17,392 nt of DNA from Methanosarcina sp. (GCA_013331265.1 DUGS01000157.1:6211-23602), one strand, 5' to 3'; numbered from the stretch's first letter, positions 1 to 7,816 are shown. Notes: generated by a model from the letters alone, not told the origin. Numbers and translations are program-made.

Positions 1-2291
1 CTGAATAGTTGGAAGTATTGTTTGCCGTTATACTCAACGAGTTTGCCGGCTTCTTCCCCATCAAGCAGACCGTCCCCGTCAGTATCAGGATTCTCAGGAT
101 CAGTAGTGTACCAATTACCAAAGCCGTCCCTGAAACCGGTGGTTTCGGTGATATCGGGAATGCCATCCTCATCGGTGTCTGTCGGCTCGATTTCTTCAGA
201 GATCGTCCGGAAGACATCAGGAAGGTCTTCGGCAGTTGAGACAGAGAAATACTGGCCACCTGTGGCTGTGGCTATATTGGTTAACAGAGCACTGTTTACA
301 TCGCTGCCGAGGCCAATGGTATAGACGGTGATGTTGTTAGCGATTGCCTGCTGGGTGTAGGAATCGCTGTAGGAGCCCTGGCCATCGGTAAGCAGAATAA
401 CCATCCTGGCGTGTTCGGAATCACCGGAATTGATCAGGTGGCTGTTTGCGGTGCTCATACCGGCGCCGATGTTCGTTCCTCCAGAGGCGTCAAGGCTGTC
501 AATGGAGGAATTCACGGCATCGAAGTCGCTGGTAAGGGGCCGGATAAGACTTGAATAATAGTCAAAGTCGACGACTCCTGCCCGATCCCCGGGGAGGAGA
601 GCCCCAACGAAATTCTTTGCAGCGGTTTTCCGGTAACCATAGGGGTCGTTCCAGCTCATGCTGCCCGAACTGTCCATTGCAAACATGACGTCCACATAGA
701 CCACATCGACTCCACCGCCTTCTCCCCTGCCAAGGTTCATCTCGGCGTCGAAGAGAGCGTTCCAGGTAGGGACATAGAAGATCGCAAAGGTCGAGAAGTG
801 GGATGTGAGGCCTGTTACGGTATGGTTTGCCGGGTCAACCGTAGATTCTATGGGCTCGAAAGTGCCGGCGCTCTCATTAAAGTAAAATAAGGACAGGTTT
901 GTCGGGTCAGGCACTTTTGAAGGGTCGTAGGGAATTGTTATCTCTGCATTCTCAAAAGTCCTGTTCTCCAAGCTAAAGTCTACAACAGGGCTTACAAGTG
1001 CCGAAACGTTGGTAAACAGTTCCGAAGTTTCCTCATAGATAACAACTTCGTTCGCAAGGTCTCCTGTGCCCTCGATTTCGACCGTTACCCCGAGTGTATC
1101 ATCGGTCATGGTTGAGACGTAAGTTTCATCCCCGTCAGGTATCCCATCCCCATCGCTGTCAGGGTTCAGGGGATCGGTCCCTAGGCGCAGTTCGCTGTCG
1201 TCGGAAAGTCCGTCTCCATCAGTATCCGGTAAAAGCGGGTCCGTGCCCGAGGAATTAATCTCGAAGCCGTCGGAAAGCGTGTCTTCATCGCTGTCCGCGC
1301 GCAGAGGATCTGTGCCGTATGTTTGCTCTTCAAGGTTGCTGAGGCCGTCGGAATCAGGGTCTTCCTCAGAATCGGGAACCCCGTCTCCATCAGAGTCTGC
1401 GGAATTTACATCCGTCAGGAGGCCCAGTTTCATAAGTTCAAAATAGTCTGAAAGCCCGTCAGAATCCGAATCATCCGAAAAAGGTACAGCCCCTATGCGG
1501 GACTTTACGAATGAGGGTAACTGCCCGCCAAGCATCTCCATTCCATCGGAAATCCCGTTTCCTGCTTCGGATTCAGGGGTCATGGAGGAGTCGGAGTCGG
1601 GATTCAGGGGGTCAAATCCGAGCTGGTATTCATAAGATTCAGGCAGCATGTCACCGTCGAGCAGAAGGGTTGACGAGTGGACCCTTCCGGCAAGGTCGGT
1701 TCCGAAGATAGTGACATTACTGGGGCCTGCAATATTCAGCTCGGTAGAAAACTTCCCATTTTCCAGAGGAAGGACAGATATTACGCCATTGCAAGTGAGG
1801 TTTACATCCGAACTTATAAGAGGGTCAACAGAACCCAAAAACTTAATAGTCCCATTGGAAACCGTGTCATCGGAAGGAGAATCAATCGTAATAAAAGGAG
1901 ATCCGTCTTCTATCCAGAGCGTAATCTGGCTTCCTGGAGCACTCCGCATTTCAACTTCAATATTAATGTCGTTTTCGGGTTCCAGAGATACGCTTTTCTG
2001 GATAAGGCCCACATTCTGGTTGAAGTCTGCCGGCCCGGCCACGGTGATTCCATTCAAAAAAATAAAAGAACTACTGCTTGTATTTACTGCTCCATCACCA
2101 TTTCTGATGCAGAGGGTATAATTTCCATAAACATGATCAAGTGAAAAACTATCGTTTACTCTAACGGGTTTTCCATCCTCTCGTTCAAATTGCGCAGGCC
2201 CGTAGACTGTTGAAGCCATTACGGCGGGACTGAAAATTGAAATCATCATTATCGCTGCTAATGCCAGCGCTGAGATTGCTTTGGTTTTCAT
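1..2291 (-). CDS. Secreted VWA-domain protein with calcium-binding (thrombospondin type 3-like) repeats, 3' truncated by window edge
   Basis: An uninterrupted minus-strand frame runs from ATG at 2291 off the left edge (763 residues seen, C-terminus missing). An AGGAGA ribosome site lies just upstream. Residues 1-24 form a signal peptide (MKTK, a hydrophobic stretch, then AVMA before Ser-Thr), so the protein is exported. After about 245 residues of beta-rich, Ig-like sequence come Asp-rich DxDxDGxxD-type repeats (about residues 272-387), which in this family bind Ca2+ as a stalk. A beta domain follows (about 388-525), then a VWA domain (about 533-700) with an intact metal-ion-dependent adhesion site: DSSGS at 540-544, Thr606 and Asp636. 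At least two more Ca2+ repeats follow (about 705-713 and 735-748). Family knowledge suggests a surface protein for adhesion or cell-envelope contact; the ligand is unknown. It stands alone, divergent from the genes to its right. Confidence 0.9.
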   Translation of the reverse strand, partial: MKTKAISALALAAIMMISIFSPAVMASTVYGPAQFEREDGKPVRVNDSFSLDHVYGNYTLCIRNGDGAVNTSSSSFIFLNGITVAGPADFNQNVGLIQKSVSLEPENDINIEVEMRSAPGSQITLWIEDGSPFITIDSPSDDTVSNGTIKFLGSVDPLISSDVNLTCNGVISVLPLENGKFSTELNIAGPSNVTIFGTDLAGRVHSSTLLLDGDMLPESYEYQLGFDPLNPDSDSSMTPESEAGNGISDGMEMLGGQLPSFVKSRIGAVPFSDDSDSDGLSDYFELMKLGLLTDVNSADSDGDGVPDSEEDPDSDGLSNLEEQTYGTDPLRADSDEDTLSDGFEINSSGTDPLLPDTDGDGLSDDSELRLGTDPLNPDSDGDGIPDGDETYVSTMTDDTLGVTVEIEGTGDLANEVVIYEETSELFTNVSALVSPVVDFSLENRTFENAEITIPYDPSKVPDPTNLSLFYFNESAGTFEPIESTVDPANHTVTGLTSHFSTFAIFYVPTWNALFDAEMNLGRGEGGGVDVVYVDVMFAMDSSGSMSWNDPYGYRKTAAKNFVGALLPGDRAGVVDFDYYSSLIRPLTSDFDAVNSSIDSLDASGGTNIGAGMSTANSHLINSGDSEHARMVILLTDGQGSYSDSYTQQAIANNITVYTIGLGSDVNSALLTNIATATGGQYFSVSTAEDLPDVFRTISEEIEPTDTDEDGIPDITETTGFRDGFGNWYTTDPENPDTDGDGLLDGEEAGKLVEYNGKQYFQLF

Positions 2292-2627
2292 CCTTAATCT
2301 CCTGCTTAGCAAAAATCTTATAGTATTGAGAATTGCTGCAGAGACTGTTTTATGAAATTTGCATCAAATCTCGAAAAGTTTTAGATATTTTAAGCATAAA
2401 AAGTATCGTTAGATGTTTTAAATAAAAATAATATTTGTTAATAAAAAATAAAAATAAACGCTATTTAAGCAATTTTTATAAAAAAATAACATAAATTTGT
2501 TCAAAAAAGATAAATACTTAGATAAATAGAATTAGATGCCGTCTTAAAATTCAAACAAATTTTACAATTGAATAACTGGTGACGTTGATTTTAAATTCAA
2601 ACCTTAAATCATTTCGAAATTCATGCA
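2292..2627. other. AT-rich intergenic region upstream of the VWA gene
   Basis: Very AT-rich DNA with many TTTATA/AAATAAA runs. It presumably carries the promoter of the minus-strand VWA gene, but so many TATA-like strings are present that I cannot choose one. No coding frame or structured RNA is apparent. Confidence 0.5.
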
Positions 2628-2673
2628 CATATAATCTTAAGGAACTCCCTGATTAGGGAGGTACTATTCCGAA

Positions 2674-2832
2674 ATGACTGCAAATATGATCTCACGTTTT
2701 ATCTCGTCCTCAGCGCAAAGTTTCCCTCACCTGCGTACAGTAGAAAAAAAGAACTCAATAATCTTGCTGGGAGCTTTAATACCGAGATATCAACCACATA
2801 GCAGAAAACGACCAAATCAAAAGATCCGGTAA
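2674..2832 (+). CDS. Possible small ORF of 52 residues, function unknown
   Basis: ATG at 2674 opens a 52-codon frame ending in TAA at 2830-2832. Upstream are a TATA-like element (ACATATAATC, about 2626-2635) and a perfect 6-bp hairpin with a GATT loop (CTCCCT 2645-2650 / AGGGAG 2655-2660). The GGGAGG in the hairpin's 3' arm is a good ribosome-site match but lies 12 nt from the ATG, which is long. The peptide starts MTANMISRFISSSAQ, has a short hydrophobic run (IILLGALI) and a basic tail. I recognise no family. It could instead be a chance frame in a non-coding RNA or intergenic DNA. Confidence 0.22.
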   Translation: MTANMISRFISSSAQSFPHLRTVEKKNSIILLGALIPRYQPHSRKRPNQKIR

Positions 2833-2938
2833 AAATGTAGTAAAAAGAATAGCAGGGTACAAAAAGTCATAAGAGGCAAAAATCCAGGTGAACATGCGGC
2901 AAATAATCAAAGAAGAATAACTGAAAAATAAGAATTTA

Positions 2939-3010
2939 CGTCCCGACTGAGACTTGAACTCAGGTCTAAGGCTCCGCAGGCCTCAAGGATATCCACTACC
3001 CTATCGGGAC
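2939..3010 (-). tRNA. tRNA-Arg, anticodon GCG
   Basis: The minus strand folds into a complete cloverleaf. The 7-bp acceptor stem is GTCCCGA/TCGGGAC. The D arm has an AGTGGATA loop. The anticodon stem is GAGGC/GCCTT with loop CTGCGGA, giving anticodon GCG (reads CGC and CGU). The variable loop has four bases, and the T arm is CTGAG-TTCAAGT-CTCAG. The base after the acceptor stem (2939) gives discriminator G. CCA is not encoded, so it must be added after transcription. No intron is seen. The gene is isolated, with its own upstream TATA box. Confidence 0.95.
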
Positions 3011-3042
3011 ACAAGCGAGCACCACTCATAAGCACATTCTAG

Positions 3043-3050
3043 AATATAAA
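3043..3050 (-). promoter_or_regulatory. TATA box of the tRNA-Arg gene
   Basis: On the minus strand this reads TTTATATT, close to the archaeal consensus TTTATATA, and lies 33-40 bp before the first base of the tRNA. That fits a short 5' leader removed by RNase P. Confidence 0.6.
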
Positions 3051-3181
3051 CTTTATTATTCAAAAAACAGTCGAACCTTCAGTAAATCTGGCAGACGTCC
3101 CTGAAAAATAAGGAAAAAAACCTGTTTCCATGACTTCAATATCAATAAAGATTAAATGCAACAAGTTCTTTTTTATAAATT

Positions 3182-4366
3182 ATGTCGATGACCATAGGCC
3201 TTGCAGGAAAGCCCAATGCGGGCAAATCCACCTTCTTTAAAGCGGCTACCCTTGCAGATGTTGAAATTGCGAATTATCCGTTTACAACTATAAATGCCAA
3301 CCATGGCGTCACATATGTCCGGGCTGAGTGCCCGTGTAAAGAGAAAGAAAAACCATGTGGGAAGTGCGTGGACGGGGTCAGGCTTGTCCCTATTGACATT
3401 ATAGACGTTGCAGGGCTTGTGCCGGATGCATGTAAAGGGAGAGGGCTTGGAAATACATTTCTGGATGAGCTCAGGCAGGCTCAGGCAATAATTCACGTAG
3501 TAGACGCCTCAGGTGGGACAGACGCTGAAGGCAATCCTGTGGATATAGGAGACCACGACCCACTTGACGACGTGGCTTTCCTGAACAGGGAAATTACAAT
3601 GTGGCTGTACGGGATTCTTGAGAGGAACTGGGTCAAGCTGTCCAGAAAAATCCAGGCAGAAGGGCTCAAGCTTGAAATAGTAATTGCAGAACAACTTGCA
3701 GGAGCAGGGATAAAAGAATCCCATGTAAATGCCGCCTTAATAGAGACAGGGCTTGCAAGGATGGACCATGTTAAGTGGACTGAAGAAGATATGATCCGGC
3801 TCTGCGATACCATGAGGGAAATAAGCAAACCTATGCTTATTGCTGCAAATAAGGCTGATATTGCCCCAAGAGAAAATCTGGATAAACTCAGGGAACTTGA
3901 CAGGATAGTAGTATCTACGAGTGCAGCAGCCGAACTGGCTTTAAGGTCAGCGGCAAAGGGCGGGATAATAAAGTATACGCCGGGAGATAGCGACTTCGAG
4001 ATGCTTACGGAAGACATCACAAAACCCCAGAAAAAAGGGCTTGAAGCCATCCATAAAGTAATTAAACGGTTTGGCACTACCGGCATTCAGGAATGCATAA
4101 ACAGGACTGTCTTTGAACTTCTGGACCTTATTGTGGTATATCCTGTAGAAGACGAAGGAAAATGGTCCGACAAACTGGGTAATATGCTGCCGGATGCTTA
4201 TCTTATGAAAAGGGGATCTACATGCCATGATCTCGCATACCAGATTCATACCGAAATAGGAGACCGTTTTCTGTATGCGGTGGATGCAAGAACAAGACTC
4301 AGGCTTGGGGAAAAGCACGAACTGAAAAATGGGGATGTAATCAAGATTGTATCTACTGCAAAGTAA
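3182..4366 (+). CDS. Obg-family GTPase/ATPase, YchF/Ygr210 type
   Basis: A 394-residue P-loop nucleotidase of the YchF/Obg-like branch, associated in this family with ribosomes and translation. Visible motifs are the P-loop GKPNAGKS (9-16), the G3 segment DVAGL (75-79) followed by a glycine-rich stretch (GRGLGNTF), and NKAD (223-226) as G4. The C-terminal 70 residues form a TGS domain, a likely RNA/ribosome contact. A C-x-C...C-x2-C cluster (Cys50, 52, 59, 62) lies between the switch regions. Bacterial YchF and human OLA1 carry NxxE at G4 and prefer ATP. The NKAD here fits GTP use and the archaeal/fungal Ygr210 subfamily. The start is ATG 3182; a second ATG two codons on is possible. No clear ribosome site is present, so the mRNA may be leaderless. 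Confidence 0.9.
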   Translation: MSMTIGLAGKPNAGKSTFFKAATLADVEIANYPFTTINANHGVTYVRAECPCKEKEKPCGKCVDGVRLVPIDIIDVAGLVPDACKGRGLGNTFLDELRQAQAIIHVVDASGGTDAEGNPVDIGDHDPLDDVAFLNREITMWLYGILERNWVKLSRKIQAEGLKLEIVIAEQLAGAGIKESHVNAALIETGLARMDHVKWTEEDMIRLCDTMREISKPMLIAANKADIAPRENLDKLRELDRIVVSTSAAAELALRSAAKGGIIKYTPGDSDFEMLTEDITKPQKKGLEAIHKVIKRFGTTGIQECINRTVFELLDLIVVYPVEDEGKWSDKLGNMLPDAYLMKRGSTCHDLAYQIHTEIGDRFLYAVDARTRLRLGEKHELKNGDVIKIVSTAK

Positions 4367-4483
4367 CTGCATAGAAAGAGCCAAAAAACCCATATGGGAA
4401 AAAACTGAAGCGTGAGATAATAAAAATGAAATTTATTACAAAGAAATATCGGACCATTTAAGGCTTTATAGAAGGAATACTCA

Positions 4484-5158
4484 ATGGACCTGCTTTCCTT
4501 TGGTCATCCTCTTTATGAGAAGTACCTGACCTGGCAAATAACGAGGTCATCTGCAAAGATCCCAAAACATGTGGCTCTTATCCTCAAGGAAACCGATCTC
4601 CTTGAACACAAAGGGATTGAAAAACTCCTGACTGCGCTTCTTATATTCAGAAGGCTTAAGGTAGAACTCGTGAGTATCTATGTGGATATCATTAAGGCTG
4701 ATAAACAAGTGAATGCCGAGCTTGTCTCAACGCTTGGAGAGAGATTGGAAGAAAGTTTCATCCACCTCCCTTCCGAAACAGGTTATGAAATATATGGACT
4801 TGAAGGGGAAGTAAAGAACAGCCGTCAAGGCAAAGATTTTTTTGTATATGTATCACTTGGTTTTGGAGGTAGAAGGGAAATAACCAGAGCTGTAATTTCT
4901 CTCCTTGAAGAAGTCAAAGCAGGACGCATCAGGCCTGAAGAGGTTGATGAAAAAATGCTTGAATCACACCTTCTTGTGAAACATGAACCTGATATAATGA
5001 TCCGTTCGGGCGGGCAGAAACTTTCGGATTTCCTTGTCTGGCAGTCGGTTTATTCGGAACTTTTTTTTACGGACGTTAACTGGAAAGATATAAGAAAAAT
5101 AGACCTCCTGAGGGTGATAAGAGATTTCCAGAAGAGACAAAGAAGGTACGGAAAGTGA
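4484..5158 (+). CDS. Degenerate cis-prenyltransferase (UppS family), probably a non-catalytic NgBR/Nus1-like subunit
   Basis: A 224-residue protein with the UppS/DHDDS fold signature. HVALIL (29-34) aligns with HVAIIM of UppS, GFGGRREI (about 126-133) with the YGGR motif, and PDIMIRSGGQKLSDF plus YSELFF (from 169) with region V. It ends RRYGK, so the RxG motif that reaches across the dimer interface is kept. However, the catalytic MDGN of region I reads LKET (Asp becomes Lys35). In region V the Glu is Gln178, and one residue is missing where E. coli UppS has Arg200. This is the pattern of NgBR/Nus1, the catalytically dead partner of heteromeric cis-prenyltransferases making glycosyl carrier lipids. 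I recall a report of such a heteromeric enzyme in Methanosarcina mazei, not checked here. The start ATG has a GAAGGA ribosome site. The gene overlaps the next one. Confidence 0.85.
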   Translation: MDLLSFGHPLYEKYLTWQITRSSAKIPKHVALILKETDLLEHKGIEKLLTALLIFRRLKVELVSIYVDIIKADKQVNAELVSTLGERLEESFIHLPSETGYEIYGLEGEVKNSRQGKDFFVYVSLGFGGRREITRAVISLLEEVKAGRIRPEEVDEKMLESHLLVKHEPDIMIRSGGQKLSDFLVWQSVYSELFFTDVNWKDIRKIDLLRVIRDFQKRQRRYGK

Positions 5159-5691
5159 AGATAGAGTTTGGGAAAAAAGCCGATAATCGTTATGTTGTGA
5201 TTGTGTGCCCTAAATGCAGGCAGCATTCCCAGATAACAGAAACCGGAAAAAAGACTCTTAGATGCCAGCACTGTGGAGCTCTACTGCAAGCACGAAAGCT
5301 CAGAGTACTCGGTTCTTTTGAAGAATTATCCGAGGCTGTAAATTTCAGAACCCGCCTGCAAGCCGAACTTTCCGGAAAAGGAAAAGAAACTTTTTTCCTG
5401 AGCAACTTTCCAGAAGAAGACAGCTCAAGCTCTGGAGATAAACCCATACAAAAAGCAGTTCAATTTCCGATATCCGAAGTTTCCTCTGGAGGCATCCCAG
5501 CCAAAAAAGACCAGAAGTCTATAATGAGTGAGATCCTTAAAGCTTCTGATGGAAAAATGAGGATAGAAGAATTCCGCAAAAAAGCTCTGGATAAAGGGAT
5601 AAGTGAGGAAAAGTTTGAGACAATTCTGAAAAAACTTCTGGAAACAGGAGAGCTTTACTCTCCAGAAGCAGGGGTTGTAAAGCTTATATAA
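5155..5691 (+). CDS. Zinc-ribbon protein with C-terminal winged helix resembling the MCM tail domain
   Basis: A 178-residue protein starting at GTG 5155, which overlaps the stop of the upstream gene (GTGA), so the two are translationally coupled. Residues 18-40 are a zinc ribbon (CPKC...CQHC) like that of the archaeal DUF5817 group. The middle (about 80-118) is low-complexity and Ser-rich, a likely linker. Residues 120-178 look like a winged helix ending in GELYSPEAGVVKLI, which closely resembles the last strands of the wHTH at the C-terminus of archaeal MCM helicases. Function is unknown. A nucleic-acid-binding or replication/repair accessory role is an inference from the two domains. Coupling to a prenyltransferase homologue gives no obvious clue. 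Confidence 0.75.
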   Translation: MKIEFGKKADNRYVVIVCPKCRQHSQITETGKKTLRCQHCGALLQARKLRVLGSFEELSEAVNFRTRLQAELSGKGKETFFLSNFPEEDSSSSGDKPIQKAVQFPISEVSSGGIPAKKDQKSIMSEILKASDGKMRIEEFRKKALDKGISEEKFETILKKLLETGELYSPEAGVVKLI

Positions 5692-5757
5692 CTGTAAATA
5701 ACTGAAAGCAAAATAAAGAAAAGTTAATAAAGAGGTTGTTAAAGAACTTTTGTTGTC

Positions 5758-5775
5758 CGGAAATTCTCTTTTCCG
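5758..5775 (+). terminator. Weak hairpin after the zinc-ribbon gene
   Basis: A six-base stem CGGAAA/TTTCCG with a six-base loop lies 66 nt after the stop codon. No clean T-run follows, so it is only a candidate terminator or processing signal. Confidence 0.25.
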
Positions 5776-5975
5776 TGATTCTCAGCTGCATTTATTACTG
5801 AGTTAAATAAGACAAAAAAACATTAAGTACGAAAAGATTTACTATAATTAAGTATTTAAAAGCAAAAAAGAATCCGGTTTGAGTAATTGAACAATCGGCA
5901 ATGATATTCAAAGGTTATTATATTAATCCGGATCTCACTGAAAAAATACCCACTAAGCTATCCGGAAAACTATTT

Positions 5976-6008
5976 ACTGAAACCCCACTGAAACCCCACT
6001 GAAACCAC
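5976..6008 (+). repeat. Three tandem 11-bp repeats upstream of nrpR
   Basis: The unit ACTGAAACCCC occurs at 5976-5986 and 5987-5997, with a third copy at 5998-6008 differing by one base (ACTGAAACCAC). The array lies about 115-150 bp before nrpR. It may be a regulatory array or simple slippage. The rest of 5692-6123 is AT-rich and shows no gene. Confidence 0.7.
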
Positions 6009-6078
6009 CTGGATTTATTCGTCAGATTCATCCATAAAAGGTTCAGTACGTGGTTTTTGTGATTTTACCATTTATTAT

Positions 6079-6091
6079 CGTAAACTTTACG
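6079..6091 (+). promoter_or_regulatory. Perfect palindrome CGTAAA-C-TTTACG, possible operator of nrpR
   Basis: A 13-bp palindrome lies 33-45 bp before the nrpR ATG, where it would overlap or abut the core promoter. It does not match the known NrpR operator form GGAA-N6-TTCC, so if it is an operator another factor would bind it. Confidence 0.3.
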
Positions 6092-6123
6092 GAATTGACA
6101 CAGGGTATAACGGTGTTATAAAC

Positions 6124-7095
6124 ATGATGGATCCGCAAATAGAAAGAAAACTCATTGAAATCATGAGGGTAATTCACGAAAGTGACAAGCCCATAGGTGC
6201 CCGGGCCATAGCCGACGAACTGAACAACCGGGGCTATGATATAGGAGAACGGGCTGTCCGTTACCACCTCAGGATCCTGGATGAAAGAGGGTTTACACGC
6301 AAACACGGGTATGCCGGGCGTACACTTACTGATCTTGGGGAAAATGAAATGAATGACGCCCTCATAGGGGACCGTTTTGGTTTTGTAATATCCAGGATCG
6401 AAGAAATGGCATTCAGAACCACCTATAATCCCGAAACGGACACCGGGGATGTCGTGGTAAATATTTCTTATTTTGACAAAGACGACTTCGAAACTGTTGT
6501 TAATTTAATTTCGTATACAGCTCATGCAGGCTACATGATAAGCCCGAGGGTGAGAATCTTCGAAGAGGACTCATTTGAAATACCTCTACCTCCAGGAAAG
6601 ATAGGAATAGCAACCGTATGCAGTGTCACTTTTGACGGGCTTCTTCTGAAAGCAGGAATTCCAGTAGAACCCGCTTACGGAGGAATCCTCCAGATAGAGA
6701 ACAAAAAACCTGCACGCTTCCTTGACCTTATTTCTTACAGCGGGACCTCTATTGACCCAATAAAAATTTTCATGAACAGGGCTCCGACTTCAGTCCTTGA
6801 AGTACTTGATAAAGGGGAAGGAAAAATCCTTGCCAATATGAGGCAGATAAATTCTTCTGCTTATGATATGGTAGGTGAGGTTACGAAAAAGGCAGAAAAG
6901 GTGGGTCTTGCGGGCTGCATAACTATGGGAGAAATTGATGAATATTTACTTGGGGCTCCAGTTGAAACCGGAAAGTTCGGGGTTGCGATAGTAGGAGGAA
7001 TTAACGGGATCTGTGCCCTTGAGGAAACAGGAGTTGAAATAGAAACAAACCCGATTTCTACCATGCTGGATTACCGGACAATGACAGAAATATAA
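6124..7095 (+). CDS. nrpR: Nitrogen-regulatory transcriptional repressor NrpR, HTH-containing (NrpRI-type)
   Basis: A 323-residue protein with an N-terminal winged helix (about residues 5-70; recognition region RAIADELNNRGYDIGERAVRYH) followed by one NrpR (DUF128) effector domain (about 85-320, with DRFGFVISRIEEMAF, the PPGKIGIATVCS stretch and a glycine-rich GKFGVAIVGGINGICALEE). NrpR represses nitrogen fixation and assimilation genes when nitrogen is sufficient, and 2-oxoglutarate releases it from DNA. In Methanococcus one polypeptide has two NrpR domains. Methanosarcina splits them, and this one-domain HTH form matches the DNA-binding subunit NrpRI, so a separate NrpRII is expected elsewhere. 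ATG 6124 is the first start; ATG 6127 is adjacent, and the ribosome site is weak. An MBL-fold gene follows after 52 nt and may be co-transcribed. Confidence 0.9.
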   Translation: MMDPQIERKLIEIMRVIHESDKPIGARAIADELNNRGYDIGERAVRYHLRILDERGFTRKHGYAGRTLTDLGENEMNDALIGDRFGFVISRIEEMAFRTTYNPETDTGDVVVNISYFDKDDFETVVNLISYTAHAGYMISPRVRIFEEDSFEIPLPPGKIGIATVCSVTFDGLLLKAGIPVEPAYGGILQIENKKPARFLDLISYSGTSIDPIKIFMNRAPTSVLEVLDKGEGKILANMRQINSSAYDMVGEVTKKAEKVGLAGCITMGEIDEYLLGAPVETGKFGVAIVGGINGICALEETGVEIETNPISTMLDYRTMTEI

Positions 7096-7147
7096 GTTTA
7101 ATTTTTGAAAAGTTGACCAAAAAATGATAGAAACATGAGGCAGGTAG

Positions 7148-7816
7148 ATGTTCAGGTTGACAGTGCTATACGATAATGAAGCCTGCCCGGGTTTTACAGG
7201 CAGCTGGGGGTTTTCAGCTTTAATTGAAACAGGCAAAGAAACCCTTCTTTTTGATACAGGATGGGATGGGATTCTTCTTCAGAAAAATATGGAGAAGATA
7301 GGTATCAATCCTGCCTGTATAAGCAAACTGGTCCTTTCCCATCAGCACTGGGATCATATAGGTGGCCTGCCCGAGATCCTTTGCGCAAACCCCGAGATTA
7401 CAGTTTATGGTCCTTCATCTTTTTCGGAGAATCTCAAAAAGGAAATTAAGAAGAGAGCTACGCTGATAGAGGTAAAGGAAGCTATTGAGATATCTGATAG
7501 TATCTGGAGTACGGGAGAACTGGGAGATAAAATAAAAGAACAGTCCCTGGTCCTGAGTACGGAAAAAGGCTCATATGTGCTTACAGGCTGCGCTCATCCA
7601 GGTATTGATGCTATTATGGACGCTGCCCTTTGCCACGGGAAGATAAAAGGAATTCTTGGAGGGCTGCATGATAGTGACAGGTTTGAGAGGCTTGAAGAAA
7701 TGGAACTGATAGCAGCCGGACATTGTACAGCCCAGAAGGAGAAAATAAAGGAATTTTTCCCCTCAAAATTTATGGAAATTCGAGCTGGCCTGCGCCTTGA
7801 ATTAACCGGATACTAA
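7148..7816 (+). CDS. MBL-fold metallo-hydrolase, dihydropterin-phosphate-synthase-like family (COG1237)
   Basis: A 222-residue metallo-beta-lactamase-fold protein. The metal-binding motif is intact: SHQHWDH at 64-70 (His65, His67, Asp69, His70), TGCAH with His150, GLHD with His174, and GHC with His192. The N-terminal LYDNEACPGFTGSWGFSALIE and LLFDTG strands match the COG1237 group. Some members of that group are annotated as acting in tetrahydromethanopterin synthesis (7,8-dihydropterin 6-methyl-aminobenzene ribofuranosyl phosphate synthase). Sequence alone cannot tell that activity from another hydrolase. ATG 7148 has GAGG seven bases upstream, a good ribosome site. It lies 52 nt after nrpR on the same strand. 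Confidence 0.8.
   Translation: MFRLTVLYDNEACPGFTGSWGFSALIETGKETLLFDTGWDGILLQKNMEKIGINPACISKLVLSHQHWDHIGGLPEILCANPEITVYGPSSFSENLKKEIKKRATLIEVKEAIEISDSIWSTGELGDKIKEQSLVLSTEKGSYVLTGCAHPGIDAIMDAALCHGKIKGILGGLHDSDRFERLEEMELIAAGHCTAQKEKIKEFFPSKFMEIRAGLRLELTGY

Noticed and set aside
9..2144. Several plus-strand open frames over the first 2.1 kb
   Set aside because: All lie antisense to the long minus-strand VWA frame. Their Ser-rich content reflects complementarity to Asp/Gly codon repeats, and none has a ribosome site or family resemblance.
3493..4393. Long minus-strand frames opposite the YchF-like gene
   Set aside because: They are shadow frames of a well-supported GTPase gene, with no recognisable motifs or start signals.
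4389..4398. CCCATATGGG palindrome flanked by A runs
   Set aside because: It is too short to form a stable hairpin with a loop, and the flanking bases are A, not T, on the strand that would need a terminator.
5759..5774. GGAA...TTCC resembling an NrpR operator
   Set aside because: The spacer is 8 bp, not the 6 bp of the described GGAA-N6-TTCC operator, and it lies about 350 bp before nrpR, just after another gene. It is more likely part of a 3' hairpin.
5976..6008. CRISPR array
   Set aside because: The repeats are contiguous 11-mers without spacers, far too short for CRISPR.
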